64,000 bases of DNA from Sarcomyxa edulis (lineage: Eukaryota; Basidiomycota; Agaricomycetes; Agaricales; Mycenaceae): positions 1,302,001 through 1,366,000 of the forward strand of contig QUOL01000010.1 in the NCBI GenBank assembly GCA_009761415.1, in the 5' to 3' direction. Shown here in pieces: positions 8,541 to 20,202 of this stretch; positions within the stretch are counted from its first letter, which is position 1, and each line of letters starts with the position of its first letter. Made by a program: the position numbers and the translations under genes. The notes beneath the pieces were generated by a model. That model was not told the origin of the DNA and did no database searches. It worked only from the letters and a program-made list of their open reading frames with translations.

Positions 8541-8906
8541 TCACATAATGACACAGTTGCACCCCTGGGCTGGTGGGGCGTAGGGATCTTCGTTTTTGCC
8601 TACTGGACCCCAGACTGACGGTACCTGGAAGCACAAAAATGAGTAAAATGAAAGACACGATTATTTCGTTTGAACTGCTCCACCAAGTGATCCTTAGTGG
8701 TCTTGCAGTACCGAATTAAACTACGCAATGCAAGACAATGAGGCAAGTCCCTTGTGCACACATACGATAGGAGGTACTCACCTTGCGCTGGCTTCACTGA
8801 CGCGAACTCTCGGTCTCGCCAAATCCTCCCGTAACCGTTGGTTGTGCTCCGTGAGTCTTCGCAGCTTGAGCTCGGACATGCTCTGCTTATGCGGTCGGGC
8901 ATTCAT
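8541..8906 (-). CDS. heterotrimeric G-protein gamma subunit, copy 2 (CaaX box CVIM)
   Basis: Three exons (8782-8906, 8684-8720, 8541-8624) give 81 residues. It starts [20 protein letters not shown], keeps the LIRYC..TKDHL and VPSVWGPVG motifs, and ends GCNCVIM, a CaaX box with Met at the last place, again predicting farnesylation. The first two intron positions match copy 1 exactly, while the third intron of copy 1 is absent, so VPSVW and GPVG share one exon. Intron 2 has a weak donor (GTGGAG). The role is as for copy 1: anchoring G-beta-gamma at the membrane. Its PHKQ start and DPYAP segment look closer to the standard basidiomycete protein than those of copy 1, so this may be the ancestral copy; that is an impression, not a computed tree. 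Confidence 0.9.
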
Positions 8907-9191
8907 GATTGATTATATGTGAGTTTTTGGGGCCGGAGGGCGTGATTGATGTATGAAATTCGAGGTCGAATGGACCGGCCCAAAGCTAGAATTGGGTTCC
9001 AGGAACGGTGAAAGTATTTAGATAAACTGCGATAGATCAACAGAGAATGAGATTGCAGGGAAACAGACCTTGGCAAGGAAAAAAGAGGGGAGAAAGCAAG
9101 GGGAAAGAATGGAGATGCCAACTTCGTCGAAAGCTTCCGCTTCAAATCAGGCGGGGTTTCAACTCCTCCTCAGACCCGAACCACTATCATT

Positions 9192-10278
9192 ATGGCCCGT
9201 CAACACACCTCAAAGTCTTACAAATTGCATCCTGGCTCTCCTTTTCTCAGTAGGTATGATTCAGACATTGCAAGTAAATTAACTCAGATTTTTCAAGCTT
9301 CTAAGCGCTTCAAAAACTCCCCGACTCGTTCCAAACTCTTTGTTGCCAGAAAGATCGCACCTCCTACGACCTCGGACCGCGTCAATCTCTTTCCGCTCAC
9401 GTCCAGCCCTCACAGGTCTCATCGAAAAAGGTTTTCAAATCCGCGTAACGGATATCCTGACTTCCAGGTCAATGCCGGGATGCTCGAACAAGAGACCGAT
9501 AACGGCGAAGACGATCAAGATAGTGACGTCGAACTATTTCAATGGGAAGAGGAAGAGACTCTTGTCTCTGCTCTCATGAAAGACGAGTAGGATCAGCTTT
9601 TGCACCGCATATATGCGCATCTGATGGCAGTATCAGTGTCCCGGAGCATTCAGAACATGCACAAGTCATGTCTCTAGCCCATTCTCTCCAAGATTCCTTC
9701 ACATCTCGAGGCCGTCGCTCCAAGGAAGTCCTCGCGGAAACTCTTGTACCTACGGCAAACATCGTGAAGAAGGCCCATCGCTATCTTGACAAAGTTGTGG
9801 ATGCAAAATTCGAAAACGGCTTCATCTCTTTTAACGACGCGTGCGTTAAGATGGCAAAGATGGCGCTGGAAGAGGAGGATGAGCTTAAGGCTGCGTATGT
9901 ACGAACACAGGTGAGAGCAGTCTATATGCCATGTACTAGTCCTCTTACCCTTTCCTCCGCAGTCTACCATACAAGATCTTTTCACAGAACTCGATAAAGC
10001 GTACGGCAAACGTGACGAACTCTGGACCAATTTTCAGCAAGAATTGGATGAAAGCGGTAATACATCTATCTATCTATCCCAGCATATCCTTGGGTTATAT
10101 AGCATACAACTGATCAACTATGTTAGTCCGCAGCGCTTCTCAAGACCTCGAAGCCGTCCCGGAAAACATTGAACGCACTATCGCCATCTGCGAAAAGCGG
10201 AGCAAGGAACTCGACAAAGATGGTGGTTCCTCCAAGGCTAAAGAGAAGATGCTTCGAGGCCTCATCAAACTTGGTTGA
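9192..10278 (+). CDS. coiled-coil protein of unknown function
   Basis: Exons 9192-9586, 9637-9910, 9963-10056 and 10127-10278 give 304 residues in a consistent frame. The first intron removes an in-frame TAG at 9588-9590; its donor is GTAGGA and its acceptor may be at 9636 or 9630, both frame-preserving. The N-terminal 90 residues are basic and Ser/Pro-rich, then comes an acidic patch (NGEDDQDSDVELFQWEEEE). The C-terminal half is strongly helical (e.g. KMAKMALEEEDELKAAY, DELWTNFQQELDES) and fits a coiled coil, ending KAKEKMLRGLIKLG. I do not recognise the family. A disordered head plus coiled tail would fit a cytoskeletal or chromosome scaffold protein, but nothing in the sequence decides this. 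The first exon boundary is the weakest part of the model. Confidence 0.65.
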
Positions 10279-10738
10279 CGGCTCGTACTCGCTGTTGGAA
10301 CTGTCTACCGCTGACGCTGCTGCCTGGCTCGTACTTGGATTTGGACTTGGATCTTTCTGTTCTCTTTCCGTTTTTGATCCATAACTCTGTCTTCGATGTG
10401 CCTTACTTTCTTAGACGTCCTTCCATCAGGTCTACCCAACACAGATTCCATCTCGAGACTTTGTTCCCTCTTGTCTACCATCGTTATCACTGAGGCCGCA
10501 GCATGGTTGTACCTTCGTGCACACGATAGACTTGCAATGTTGCAGGCGGCGTCGATTAGCTGCAAAATGAATACAAAATGAATTATGGTTGCAGTGTTTG
10601 AGACTTTGAGTTGAATTTCAAAGTCAGCGAACGTTCGTTCAACCATGTTCTCCCGATCGGACAAACCTGAAAGCGCCGTCGAGATTACACAACGACCAAC
10701 CCTCTTCGTCGTCGTCGCAGTCGTCGTCAACGCTTGTC
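10279..10738. other. intergenic region upstream of the TLC-domain gene
   Basis: No gene is supported. Open frames on both strands (for example 10305-10730 minus) lack domains. A stretch of GTCGTCGTCGCAGTCGTCGTC-like triplets lies at about 10700-10735 directly before the next ATG, probably in its leader. Confidence 0.4.
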
Positions 10739-12015
10739 ATGCACGTTCGTTCGTACATACAGGATACATCCGTAGCCTTCGCAAGTACTTTGGGCCTCAA
10801 AGCACTACCTCGGCACGCTGAGACTTTTGTCCTCTCGTTTCTCCTGTTTCTATTCGTGCATCAGGTATTCGCTCCAGTGGTGAGTCGACGGTGGTTCCCA
10901 ACTACGTTCGGGAATGCTGGAAAAAGACTCAGGAACAACTGGTGCGTACAGCTTAACTTTATCACCGGGCCACCTTGAATATGGAGTCTTGTGCCAAGGT
11001 CAATACACATAGTCTCACAAGTACACACTTTTATCATCATACCTCTGGCCGCACTATGCCTTGACATACATAGTCTTGATCACGACCGTGCGTATGGATG
11101 GGACGAGCGCGTTGGAGTGGTTTTCGCCGTTGCTTGCGGGTACGTTTCAGGGACAGGATATTGAAACCTCGAAGCTAAACACAACATCAATCTATCCAGA
11201 TATTTCTTATGGGATAGTCTTGATGCTATCATAAATTTCACGGACATCGGTTTCGTGATTCATGGTAAGTCCCAGGTTCGTACCCCCAATTCTCCGGCCT
11301 GTCTACAAATCATTCTTCACAGGGATTGCGTGTCTTACTATATATGCCTTAAGTTTTGTGAGGGTCTGCGAGCAACCTGCTCTCCTTCACAAGCTGATCT
11401 ATTTAACGCTCACCTTAGACGCCCTTTTTAGCGTATTATGGTGTTCGCTGCCTTCTCTGGGAATCGTATGGCTCATCGCTATCTACCTCCGCCACGCTCA
11501 CTAATGCGCTTCTCTTGATCGCCATCTTAGGAGCACATTCTTCTTGAACATCCACTGGTTTGAGCTGGTCTTCATACTGTCTAGAATCTGTGCTTACCGA
11601 TATCTTGGTTTAGGTTTTTGGATAAAACAGGCCATACTGGCAGTACCTTCCAGTTTGTCAACGGCCTCTGTCTTCTCATCGCATTTTTTGGGATCAGGAT
11701 TGTTTATGGTGGTCTGATGGTGAGTACGCATGACGTCGAACGCAGAAACTATATTCACAATCACCTCAGTCGTATGATTTTTTCCACACCTTGTACGATG
11801 TGCGCGACGAGGTGTCACCGTTATACCTTTTTGTATATGGTGTTGGAAATGTGGCGCTTCAAGGCTTGAATTGGCTGTGGTATGTTTTCGTATAACGATT
11901 CGATTCGCTATATCCAAGTAACGTAAGTTTCAGGTTCGCGAAAATGATCATCGCACTCCGGAAACGGTTTTCTGCAGACTCTCGGACCAAGCGAAAAAGT
12001 AATCAGAGTCAATAG
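10739..12015 (+). CDS. TLC-domain membrane protein (TMEM56/TLCD4-like)
   Basis: Nine exons (10739-10941, 10999-11139, 11200-11264, 11323-11357, 11419-11465, 11531-11557, 11614-11719, 11770-11879, 11934-12015) give 271 residues with frame kept throughout. About six or seven hydrophobic segments are spread over the protein, beginning with FVLSFLLFLFVHQVFAP near residue 35. Motifs of the TRAM-LAG1-CLN8 family are visible: NNWSIHIVSQVH, ACGYFLWDSLDAI, GFVIHG and TFFLNIHWFLDKTG. The C-terminus is short and basic (ALRKRFSADSRTKRKSNQ), facing the cytosol. TLC proteins act in the ER or plasma membrane in ceramide synthesis or lipid trafficking; the shape here fits the TLCD4 branch, not ceramide synthase, because the LAG1 motif HH..D is not evident. 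Substrate is unknown. Several exons are very short, down to 27 nt. Confidence 0.85.
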
Positions 12016-12115
12016 GGATCTGACCTCGACTGTCGACTAGAATAATTTTCGGGCGGGAACAATGATCTACTTACTATATATACTGATACTCCTGGAATAT
12101 AGACTTGGTGTTGTA

Positions 12116-13076
12116 TCACATAGAAAGCTCATGCTGGAATGCTGCTCGGACTTGACTTCTAACCCTCCATTCCCATGCAACGAGGTTCACTCTACGCGTC
12201 ACTTCTATGCGTATGCTATCTTTGGCGTGAACGATACTGTGGAGATACGCGAAAACTAACGCATCGAGAGCCGTTGGATCGCTATATGCACGAGATCAGA
12301 GTTGGGGGAGAATATTTCACTTGAATGACTTTACTTGGAGCCTAAGAACCATTTATCTGTGCCCAGACGCTCAGAGAGAGCGGTCACTGCTTCTCTGAAT
12401 TTAGATTCCACGGCAGAGGCAGAGACATGTGTTCCAAAGGGTGGAAAGATGGTGCTCAAGCCAAAGAGCGGTGGTGGCGGCGGGCTGAGGAGAGTGTCGA
12501 GGGAGCGTGATTCCTTTAGCTGAGATGATAGAACAGAGACTATAAAGGATGGTTGGGGTGATGCCAGAACCTGGGTCCGACCTTAAGCACAGACGATGTG
12601 TATTCCAGGAAAGGCGAACGCACCAGAGCAGCATGAACATTGCCTTCGAGGAGAGATACCCAAGCGCGACTTTCATCTCTAGAGGCTTCGTCCCTATAAC
12701 CCTCTAGAGGATCTAATCCATCCTCGAGTTTAGCATCTACCCAGGATGGAATACTATGTGCTGCGAGTAATTCTCCACCATCGGAACTGTCCTCGACAGG
12801 AACATGCAAGTTCGGCAACCTCCCATCAATGCCTCCATCCGGTGAGACATCCCAACGAACTTGTATGCCTTTAAGGCCGCGTAGAGCAAGGTAGGCCTGC
12901 CATTTGAGACACTCGACGTCTGCACTAAGAAGGTCTGTACTGCTACGAGGTGGATTGATCCATAATGTGGGTGATTTCAGGAGTGATTTTGATGGAGGGT
13001 CGATGGGAGGATATGTGTAAAGAGGAAATTTTGAGAAGAACAGACGCAACGGAGCGGGAAGTTGAAGAGAGGTCAT
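12116..13076 (-). CDS. metaxin/Sam37-like mitochondrial outer-membrane protein
   Basis: Exons 12582-13076, 12335-12519 and 12116-12281 give 281 residues. I start at the Met of MTSLQLPAPLRLFFSKFPLY; the frame is open further upstream but without conserved sequence. The N-terminal half is a glutathione-transferase-like, Tom37-type domain: VECLKWQAYLALRGLKGIQV, then GRLPNLHVP and HSIPSWVDAKL. ESRAWVSLLEGNVHAAL begins the C-terminal helical half, and TALDALVFAYLHSIVHAK is the metaxin-like C-terminal segment. The family forms part of the SAM complex that inserts beta-barrel proteins into the outer membrane. No clear membrane anchor follows the last conserved helix, so attachment is probably through partners. 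It shares a 217-bp divergent promoter with VPS54. Confidence 0.85.
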
Positions 13077-13293
13077 GTCGCGGCAACAAATCCTTGAGAG
13101 CGGCCACAACAGCCAGCTCAAGGTTCCACACGACGACCAGCCACCACAGATATCGTGAATAGCACAGAAACTACCAGAAATCACCCACAAATTCACTCTG
13201 CTCCCGGTAACTTGTGCCCTATCTGACCTGGCACTACATCGGTGCTATATATGATACCAATCACCCTACACGCCACATACCTTCTGTCGTGAC
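13077..13293. promoter_or_regulatory. divergent promoter region, Sam37-like and VPS54
   Basis: The start codons of the two divergent genes lie only 217 bp apart, so this stretch must carry both promoters and leaders. No TATA box near either start was clear. A repeated AGCCACCAC/CGACGACCAGCCACC string lies in the middle. Confidence 0.45.
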
Positions 13294-16200
13294 ATGTCAG
13301 AGAACTCAGAGTCTTCACCAAGCTCATCCAGACCAGAAACACCACTCGCTGTGTTCCCGGAACCTCAAACCGCACGTCCGTATAGATTCAATTGGGACCC
13401 TTCGACGCGCAAACCGGGTCCAGAGAGCGTATCAGGAACAACAGAGGGACGAGGAGACTATTTCTATGCCCAACCTCGCGTTGACTTTCTCGATAATGCG
13501 TCGTCCAATCTTGCTGTCGGTGCATTACCGTCGGAATGGAGTAGCTCGAGGCATGGATTTCATGGTATGTGTCTCGAGTCCCGTCCGGAACACAATGCAT
13601 TGATATCATACAGCTATATCTACTGTACTGAATAACCCGCATAAGCGGCAGGCACCGCCCAAGGCTCACAATCCTTTGCCAGCTGTCCCGCCAGCCGATC
13701 TGCCTCGGGTTCGTCGAAAGGATTTCGATTCTTACCTACGCGCAGTCGCACCTGAATGGGAAAGGTTTGAGAAGAACTCTTTGTTAGGTCGTGACGGTGC
13801 AGCGCACATAGATGGACCATCTACTCCGCGCCCTTCTCTTACTTCAGACCTCCCTCTCACTCCGAGGACGCCGCGACCCATGCCCGGAAGATCCATGCCC
13901 TCATTAGATTCGGTTCCATCGGTGTTCTTTGAGCCTGATTTCAACCTAGGCGACACCCGCACATTCAACGCAGTCACTGAACAAGACGAAGATAGTCGCG
14001 ACCCTTCGTCTCTATCTCATTCACTTCCCCTCCTCGAGAAATTCTCCCATTATGCGGATACCGTGGAACAACATCTCGTGAGAGAGATCTCACTTCGCTC
14101 GAGCTCTTTCTTTGCGGCTCTAACTAACCTGAACGATCTTCAATCCGAATCGGAGCAATGTCTTGATCGAATATCTAAACTCCGTGTCCTCTTGAATGAC
14201 GTGGACGAGAAAGGAGCCAAGCGAGGACTAGAGGTGGTAAGAAAAGAGTGCAAGATTCAGAACCTGAACACCGTGAAGGAGAGTATGAAGGTTATTATAG
14301 GTGTCATGGAAATGACGGGGGTCGCGAAGAGTCTAGTCACCGCTGGGCAATGGGGAGAAGCTCTGGGTATCATCGAAGAGATGGGACTTATGTGGTCAGC
14401 CGACTCTTCTGCCCCGACAATCAAAACAAAGTCACTTCCTTCTCTACCTCGACGGAATGGGCGAAGTTCGCCACTAGCCCCGACACCTGAAACCGTTGAC
14501 GCCATAGAGTCTAAAAGTTCAAGTCCAGTCCCAATCGTGCCTCTGACATCACTGAAAGCTTTTGCTGCCCTTCCATCACATCTCCGTACGTTAACGATGG
14601 CAATTGCCGCATCCTTGTCTTCAGAGCTCGTCGGTGTTCTGCGCACCGATCTCATCGAACGTATCAACGGAAACTCGTCTCCTGGTTCAGAAGATTCGAC
14701 GAACCAATCGCTGAGGGATAGGCTGAAGCCTCTGCTTCAAGGTCTTGTCCGGACCAAAGGGGTGAGGGAAGCAACTCTTTCATGGAGGGAAGTTGTCCTA
14801 GATGAAGTCAGACGAGTCCTCAAACGGGTATGTTCATTCAATTATCTACTATACGGATATCATTGGAGAACGCGTCATCTTCCAGCATCTGCCAGCTTTC
14901 GATGTTGATGGAGATCCTTCGTCAGTAAATGACCCGAGGTATGGAAAAGATAATGGATGTTTTCGGTGATAACACTGACTGACTATATTGCCAGCACTGA
15001 CTTGGCCACCCATCTACGAAATCTGCCCTATCGTGATTTCTTGAATCTCATCCAATCTATCTATAGAAGCTTCCTGAACGGAATCGAAGGGCTTCATACT
15101 CAAAGTGCTATCATAGTAGACGTCCTCCAGACCGTGAAGTAAGTCACCACAGTGCCCTACTTTTGTAATCTGATCTGATGTATCCAATCGGAGCCTCAGT
15201 TCACCAGATCCACCGGATATGCAGGCACTCAGAGAAGAACTTGGTGACATTCTCAGCTCAGCGGCTGAGTTGTCGAATACTCGTGCGGCCAAGATCGTTG
15301 GCGCAAGGACCGAGCAACATGCTGCTCTTGCCTTGCCTGATTTCCTCGATTTCTTCAACGATTCTTGGGACTTTGTTGTCAGATGCGAGGTCATCTGTCG
15401 GCGGATGATTGTGGGCTTGAGGGGTGTGGTGGTCAGCCAAGTTCGTATTTCAAATCATCCTCCAATTTTCGAAACTAATCCTCATTTGCATGTGTCAGTC
15501 CAAAGTATTCCTCCAAGCATTCCATCAGAACCGAATATCCCAGTCCGCGAAACTTGTGGAGGACGAGCAATGGAATCCATACGAAGTCTCACCTTTCCTG
15601 CAGCACGTTACCAACGTGCTGATCGATTCAGCTGTTCGGGACTCTCCTGAACTTGTCATCAACTCCAGTTCTGGCCCATCAACGACCCTTCCTCCTCCAC
15701 TTTCCAGTACTAACGGAATGACTCCTCTGTCACATTCATCTCACTCACCCTCAGCCCCACTAATGAAAACAAATGGCTCTAGTCCTTTCGGCACGGGATC
15801 GAAGCATCTCCACATTGAAGAGCGCACATATTATGTTGTCTCAGCGACCTCGGAAGTGCTTATCCTTCTACTGGATTATCTACGAGTCATCGTGAACCTC
15901 TCGATGTTAACGACCGATACCATGAGTCGCGTCATTGAGTTCCTCAAAGCATTCAATTCTAGGACTTGCCAGGTGGTCTTGGGTGCTGGAGCCATGCGTT
16001 CTGCCGGCTTGAAAAATATCACCGCAAAACATCTCGGTACGTTATTCTGCACGTTTTGTAGGTCTCGTATTAATTTTTAATTTAATTTGTGGCGCAGCAC
16101 TTGCATCACAATCACTGTCGATAATGATTGCGCTTATACCATACGTCCGGGAAACATTTCGACGGCATCTCAGCCCTAAACAGGCCGTCATGCTTGTCGA

Positions 16201-17499
16201 GTTCGACAAATTGAAAAGGGTGAGTCGTGTGACCCGTCCAGGTGCTGGAACAATCCTTTACATGGCCCGAGATGCTAGGACTATCAAGAGCACCAGAACG
16301 AAATACATGCTAAGCTCATTGCCATCATGGGCGATCGCTTGAGTGCACACATCAAGTCTCTCCAGGTAATTGGTCAAAGTTGTGTAAGTATCGACATGCA
16401 CTTAACTCACTTCACTGCAGAGTGTTAACTGGGATATACCCAAGCCAGGCGGAGGTGTGAACGATTACATGGAATTGCTGGTCAAAGAAACCGTCACACT
16501 ACACAAGGTCCTCTCTCGATACCTTTCTGCGCCCGTCGTCGAGGTGAGGCTTCCTTGTATCATACTTTTCTATACATACGGTCTCCTGACCAAGTCTCGT
16601 GGCTGATTTTTCCGTCGATCGTTCCAGTATGTTATGACCCAAGTCTTCGCAGCCATCAACCATCGATTATCCGAGGAATATAGTACTATACAACTTCCGC
16701 ACCAAGAGGCTAAAACGAGGTCAGAGGTCACTGAGACGAACAAACTTCGGTCTAAGATTCCTGATTGTTTTTGACCAACAGATTACTTGCAGATGCGAGA
16801 TATTTACACCAAAAATTATCTGCCCTGAAAAATGTCAGTGTTCCCAGCGGAATGCTCGAAACCGTCATTACCGAGAAGAGCGTTCCACGAACGACGCCAC
16901 CCACGCCGTCTAGTGGCAATGTTCCTAACAGCGCTGGCTCGAACACCAATCAGAGGCTCAAAGGGTTGTTGGTATCCAAATCAGCATCATTGGACAAGGC
17001 TTTACCTATGCCGATACCAGCACCTCCCTCGACCGTTCCGTTATCCGCTTCAATTGTTCCTAGCCGTCCAAGTAGCGTCAACGGCTTCATCAAGGGGCAG
17101 AGTAATAGGTTCGGATCCACCAATGCACCTTCTCCGCCGCCGGTTCCGGCTACTCCTCCACGAGATATACCTACTCCTCCCGCAGGGTTCAAACAAGTAG
17201 AGTCACATGCGTCGAAAGGATTGGAAAGTCCATTACCTGCTCCACCCTCGCCACCCGGATCCCCTCGTCCTATGTCTGCCGTACTGGGGATTTCCGAGGC
17301 CGAGGGAACCACACTCCGGGAAGTTGATGCTTCTGCGATGGTGGATGCTCGGCCTACTCCACCGCCATCACATGAGGCCACCGACATATCCAGCGTACAT
17401 CATGACCATGATGGTGATGATGATGGAAGCAAACGCAGTGCTTCGAGTCTGAGCAGATCTCAATCAGAGACTGCAGTTAGTAGCAACAACAATGGGTAG
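13294..17499 (+). CDS. VPS54: Vps54, GARP tethering complex subunit
   Basis: Eleven exons (13294-13564, 13614-14827, 14886-14938, 14995-15138, 15200-15440, 15499-16036, 16098-16219, 16279-16365, 16421-16543, 16628-16719, 16782-17499) give 1200 residues. Vps54 with Vps51, 52 and 53 tethers endosome-derived vesicles to the trans-Golgi. The N-terminal region has VPSVFFEPDFNLGD and the CATCHR coiled coil LEKFSHYADTVEQHLVREIS and SLRSSSFFAALTNL. The C-terminal Vps54 domain spans about 660-960, with WNPYEVSPFLQHVTNVLIDS and RVIEFLKAFNSRTCQVVLGA. Exon 11 encodes a conserved helix (LLADARYLHQKLSAL) and then roughly 200 residues of Pro/Ser-rich, probably disordered tail ending in acidic and Ser-rich repeats. 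The first 130 residues are also low complexity. Length is somewhat above the animal protein because of these ends. Confidence 0.93.
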
Positions 17500-18908
17500 T
17501 TGGAGTTGTACTTATTTTACTTCCATAGTGATCTGACCCTCGTTTCTGCCTCCGGAACACTTTTCGATTGTCGATGTCATTATTCTCGGCATGGATATTT
17601 GTAAATTACCTGGGGTGGCCCCAGAACGCGCCCTCCCCTCGCAACAAGAACCCGACGCAACCAGGTGAGAACCCGAAAAGTGGTGAGCTGTATCGAGGGT
17701 GGCGATGAAACATGAGCCGAGTCTAGGAAGCCAAATGGAGGTAAACCAGTCTTAGGCCTTGATTCTCTTTGATTATACAAGGATCCATACTGTTAGACCA
17801 GTACGGCGGTCTGGTTGAGGGTCTGTTTCAGCACGATTGTGTTTTACTTTTTGGAATTGGTCGGCTGCGTACAGACTTTGATTCGCAAGATCTATAAGGA
17901 AAGTATGGAATCTAGTAGCAGTATGGCCGGGGGTAGGCCGGAAGGATTGCCTGGACGCATTGAATAGAAGGTATTTACTGTACTCTGGAAGCAGTGTCGA
18001 GAGTCAGAACGCGTAGGGGTTAATAGGAATTGGAAGAACAGTCAGATGGTGAGAGTGCTTCCTGGGTATATGGAAGACCCTCTGAGCTCGCTGTGAGCGC
18101 CCGGAATATGGCCGACTTGACGCTTGGACTAAAGTTGGATATGATTGTATGATTTGGGGATATGACATCGGGGGTATGTAGTGTCGCTGTGCAGTGCACT
18201 GGGCGGGTTCAGTCAGACGGCCGAGCGTAGTCGGTCGAAGAGGACTAGTTCGAGGACTGGTGACTACTGTGCCTCTCACTGTGCCTCTCTCAGTAGTTCT
18301 GGTGACTCTAGTGCTCGGACTCGGAATTAGTCGGTTAGAGGACCTGTACAGTCACAGAAGGATGCCTCTTGTGAAAGGCACCTTTACAGCGGAAGCGCAA
18401 TAAATAGATTAAAATTATAATAAAATAGAACTCGGGTCGTACCCCTTTGGGAGAAGAATAGGAGGATGGGATATGATGAAATCTGTGATCTGCACGTTGC
18501 AATACAAGCGTGCTCTCAGCCTCCTCTGAGGTGACTGTGCAGTTGCTGAAAACTTTTTCGTCTTCAAGGCGTGATCTGACTCGGATCGACTCAGTTCCAA
18601 GAATCGAATGCTCACTCTCTCCACACGTTTTGAGTGTATGGGACTGTGGGGAACGTGTGATGCTGCGATGGCTGCTTCGAGTCTGGATGGATCTTGACCG
18701 GATATGGCCAGGTTACGGAGGAAATTTGGGGGAACAATGGCGAACTCACAAGATTTAATTACATAATTACGATATTACTGTAATTGGAAATTGGGCGAGT
18801 CAGTTACGACACGTGCTTTAAATGAGAGTATAAAGACCAAGACGACATTTCCTCAATTTCTCCCCATTTCTCCCTCCCATCTTGCTTGCCTCCTCCCCTC
18901 CCGCTAAA
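17500..18908. other. 1.4-kb region without a recognisable gene; promoter of the Ecl1-family gene at its end
   Basis: Neither strand shows a coding stretch with a known domain; frames such as 18004-18279 and 18415-18624 (minus) look random. A direct repeat of ACTGTGCCTCTC occurs at about 18268-18292. AATAAA strings at 18400-18425 could end an unseen plus-strand transcript. The last part is a convincing promoter: TATAAAG at 18829-18835 and a long CT-rich leader lead to the ATG at 18909. Confidence 0.45.
18829..18835 (+). promoter_or_regulatory. TATA box of the Ecl1-family gene
   Basis: TATAAAG lies 74 bp before the ATG at 18909 and is followed by a pyrimidine-rich stretch (18848-18904), the usual arrangement around transcription starts of strongly or inducibly expressed fungal genes. 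This fits a gene family known to respond to nutrient stress. Confidence 0.5.
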
Positions 18909-20202
18909 ATGTTCGAGGAAATATGTCTCGCTTGCGGGAAACATCTAACAGACGACCTGTTCGTTTTTTTTACTCATCTTCATCTCATACCCATTTCTTA
19001 CCTACTTTGATAGGCGAGCATACTGCAGCGACAAATGCCAAAATCTTGACACAGCCTCCCCTTCTGTCTCTTCTGCAAGCAGTACCTTTTCATCTCCTCG
19101 CATTCCATACACAATGGGGAACGACGTACCAGCACTTATCCCGTCCGCACTGGGCTCCGCGTTCACAAACTACTCTCATAACCGCAATCGTCACTCAATA
19201 TCTTCGTCTTCTGCATCCTCAACCGCATGGTCTCTTCTCACAGACAGTGACGACGACGACGCCCTTGTGAGCGAGTATAGCTCCCAGGCAGATGGAACAG
19301 ACTCCATGTACGAAGGCAGCTCTAAATCTGCCAGCTTCCTTCATTCTATGCACACTTCTGCCCTATCATACGCTCGCCGGCCCTCAGGGACCAACAACCG
19401 CACCACTATTCCCTACCTGCACAGACGCACTTCTTCCGGCTCGTCCTCCGGCCACGTGCGTGGTATACCTCGAAGCGCCCCGTCCCATTCTTCTGCTGCC
19501 GAAGAAGACGAGTATCATTTTGACTTTGGGTTCGATAATGAACGAAACCCCTCCGATAACGAGAAACACCTTTCCATCATCACAACAAAAGAAAAACGTT
19601 CTCGCAATCGCGCCAGTCTACCTGCACACTTTTCACTGCTTCAACTGAGCGCCTCTCCCATACAGCCACGATCCTCGCCATCATCTTCAGGGACCGCAGT
19701 CCGACCATCGCCGCCAACACCTAGGTTGCCATTGCCTGGTGTATTCCCATATACTTCTACGTCCCTTCATCCCACCACGCGCGGTCGAGGACGACAGCCA
19801 GGGTCATCGAGGAGTTCCAGACGCTCTGACGATTCTCTCTCGCGATCTCGGTCACGACCTCTCAAACTCACTCGCATTGACGGTGTCGAGCCTGAAGTCG
19901 ATTGGTCCAAATTAGACATGACCCGGGGTCGACCTGCAGTCCGCAGGAATAGCTCACCACCCCCAAAAATGCTGTTGTCATCGGTTGCACTCGAAGATCA
20001 CAATCGCTTCAATATGACGTCGGGTCCCGAGGACAGATCTCGGGAGGGTAGCCGGACTAGACCGAAAACAAGGGGAAGAGCGCGAGTGGAAGAATTGGAC
20101 GGTCAGGCACCTTTGGGGGAGGCTCCAGGCTACGGCAACGGCAGGAGCGGTCTGCTACATCGTCAGCGAGCTTCAAGCCGCGGAGCCATTGGGCCGCGGT
20201 AG
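18909..20202 (+). CDS. Ecl1-family (life-span regulatory factor) zinc protein
   Basis: Two exons (18909-18958, 19014-20202) give 412 residues. The first exon starts MFEEICLACGKHL; after splicing, LRAYCSDKCQ completes a C-x2-C...C-x3-C zinc site at residues 6-25, the hallmark of the Ecl1 family (extenders of chronological lifespan in yeasts). The remainder is Ser/Arg/Pro-rich and probably disordered, with the conserved block DDDALVSEYSSQADGTDSM, acidic DEYHFDFGFD, and Arg-Ser runs near the C-terminus. Yeast members are much shorter (about 80 residues in fission yeast), so the bulk of this protein is a basidiomycete extension. Family members act in nutrient-limited survival, downstream of TOR and metal starvation; whether this one does is inference. 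A long 3' non-coding region follows. Confidence 0.75.

Noticed and set aside
13077..13196. N-terminal extension of the Sam37-like frame
   Set aside because: The extra 40 residues (NLWVISGSFCAIHDICGGWS...) do not start at ATG and are unlike the family; the ATG at 13076 begins the conserved protein.
17580..18624. Several short frames in the 17.5-18.9 kb region
   Set aside because: None has a plausible splice partner, domain or codon pattern.
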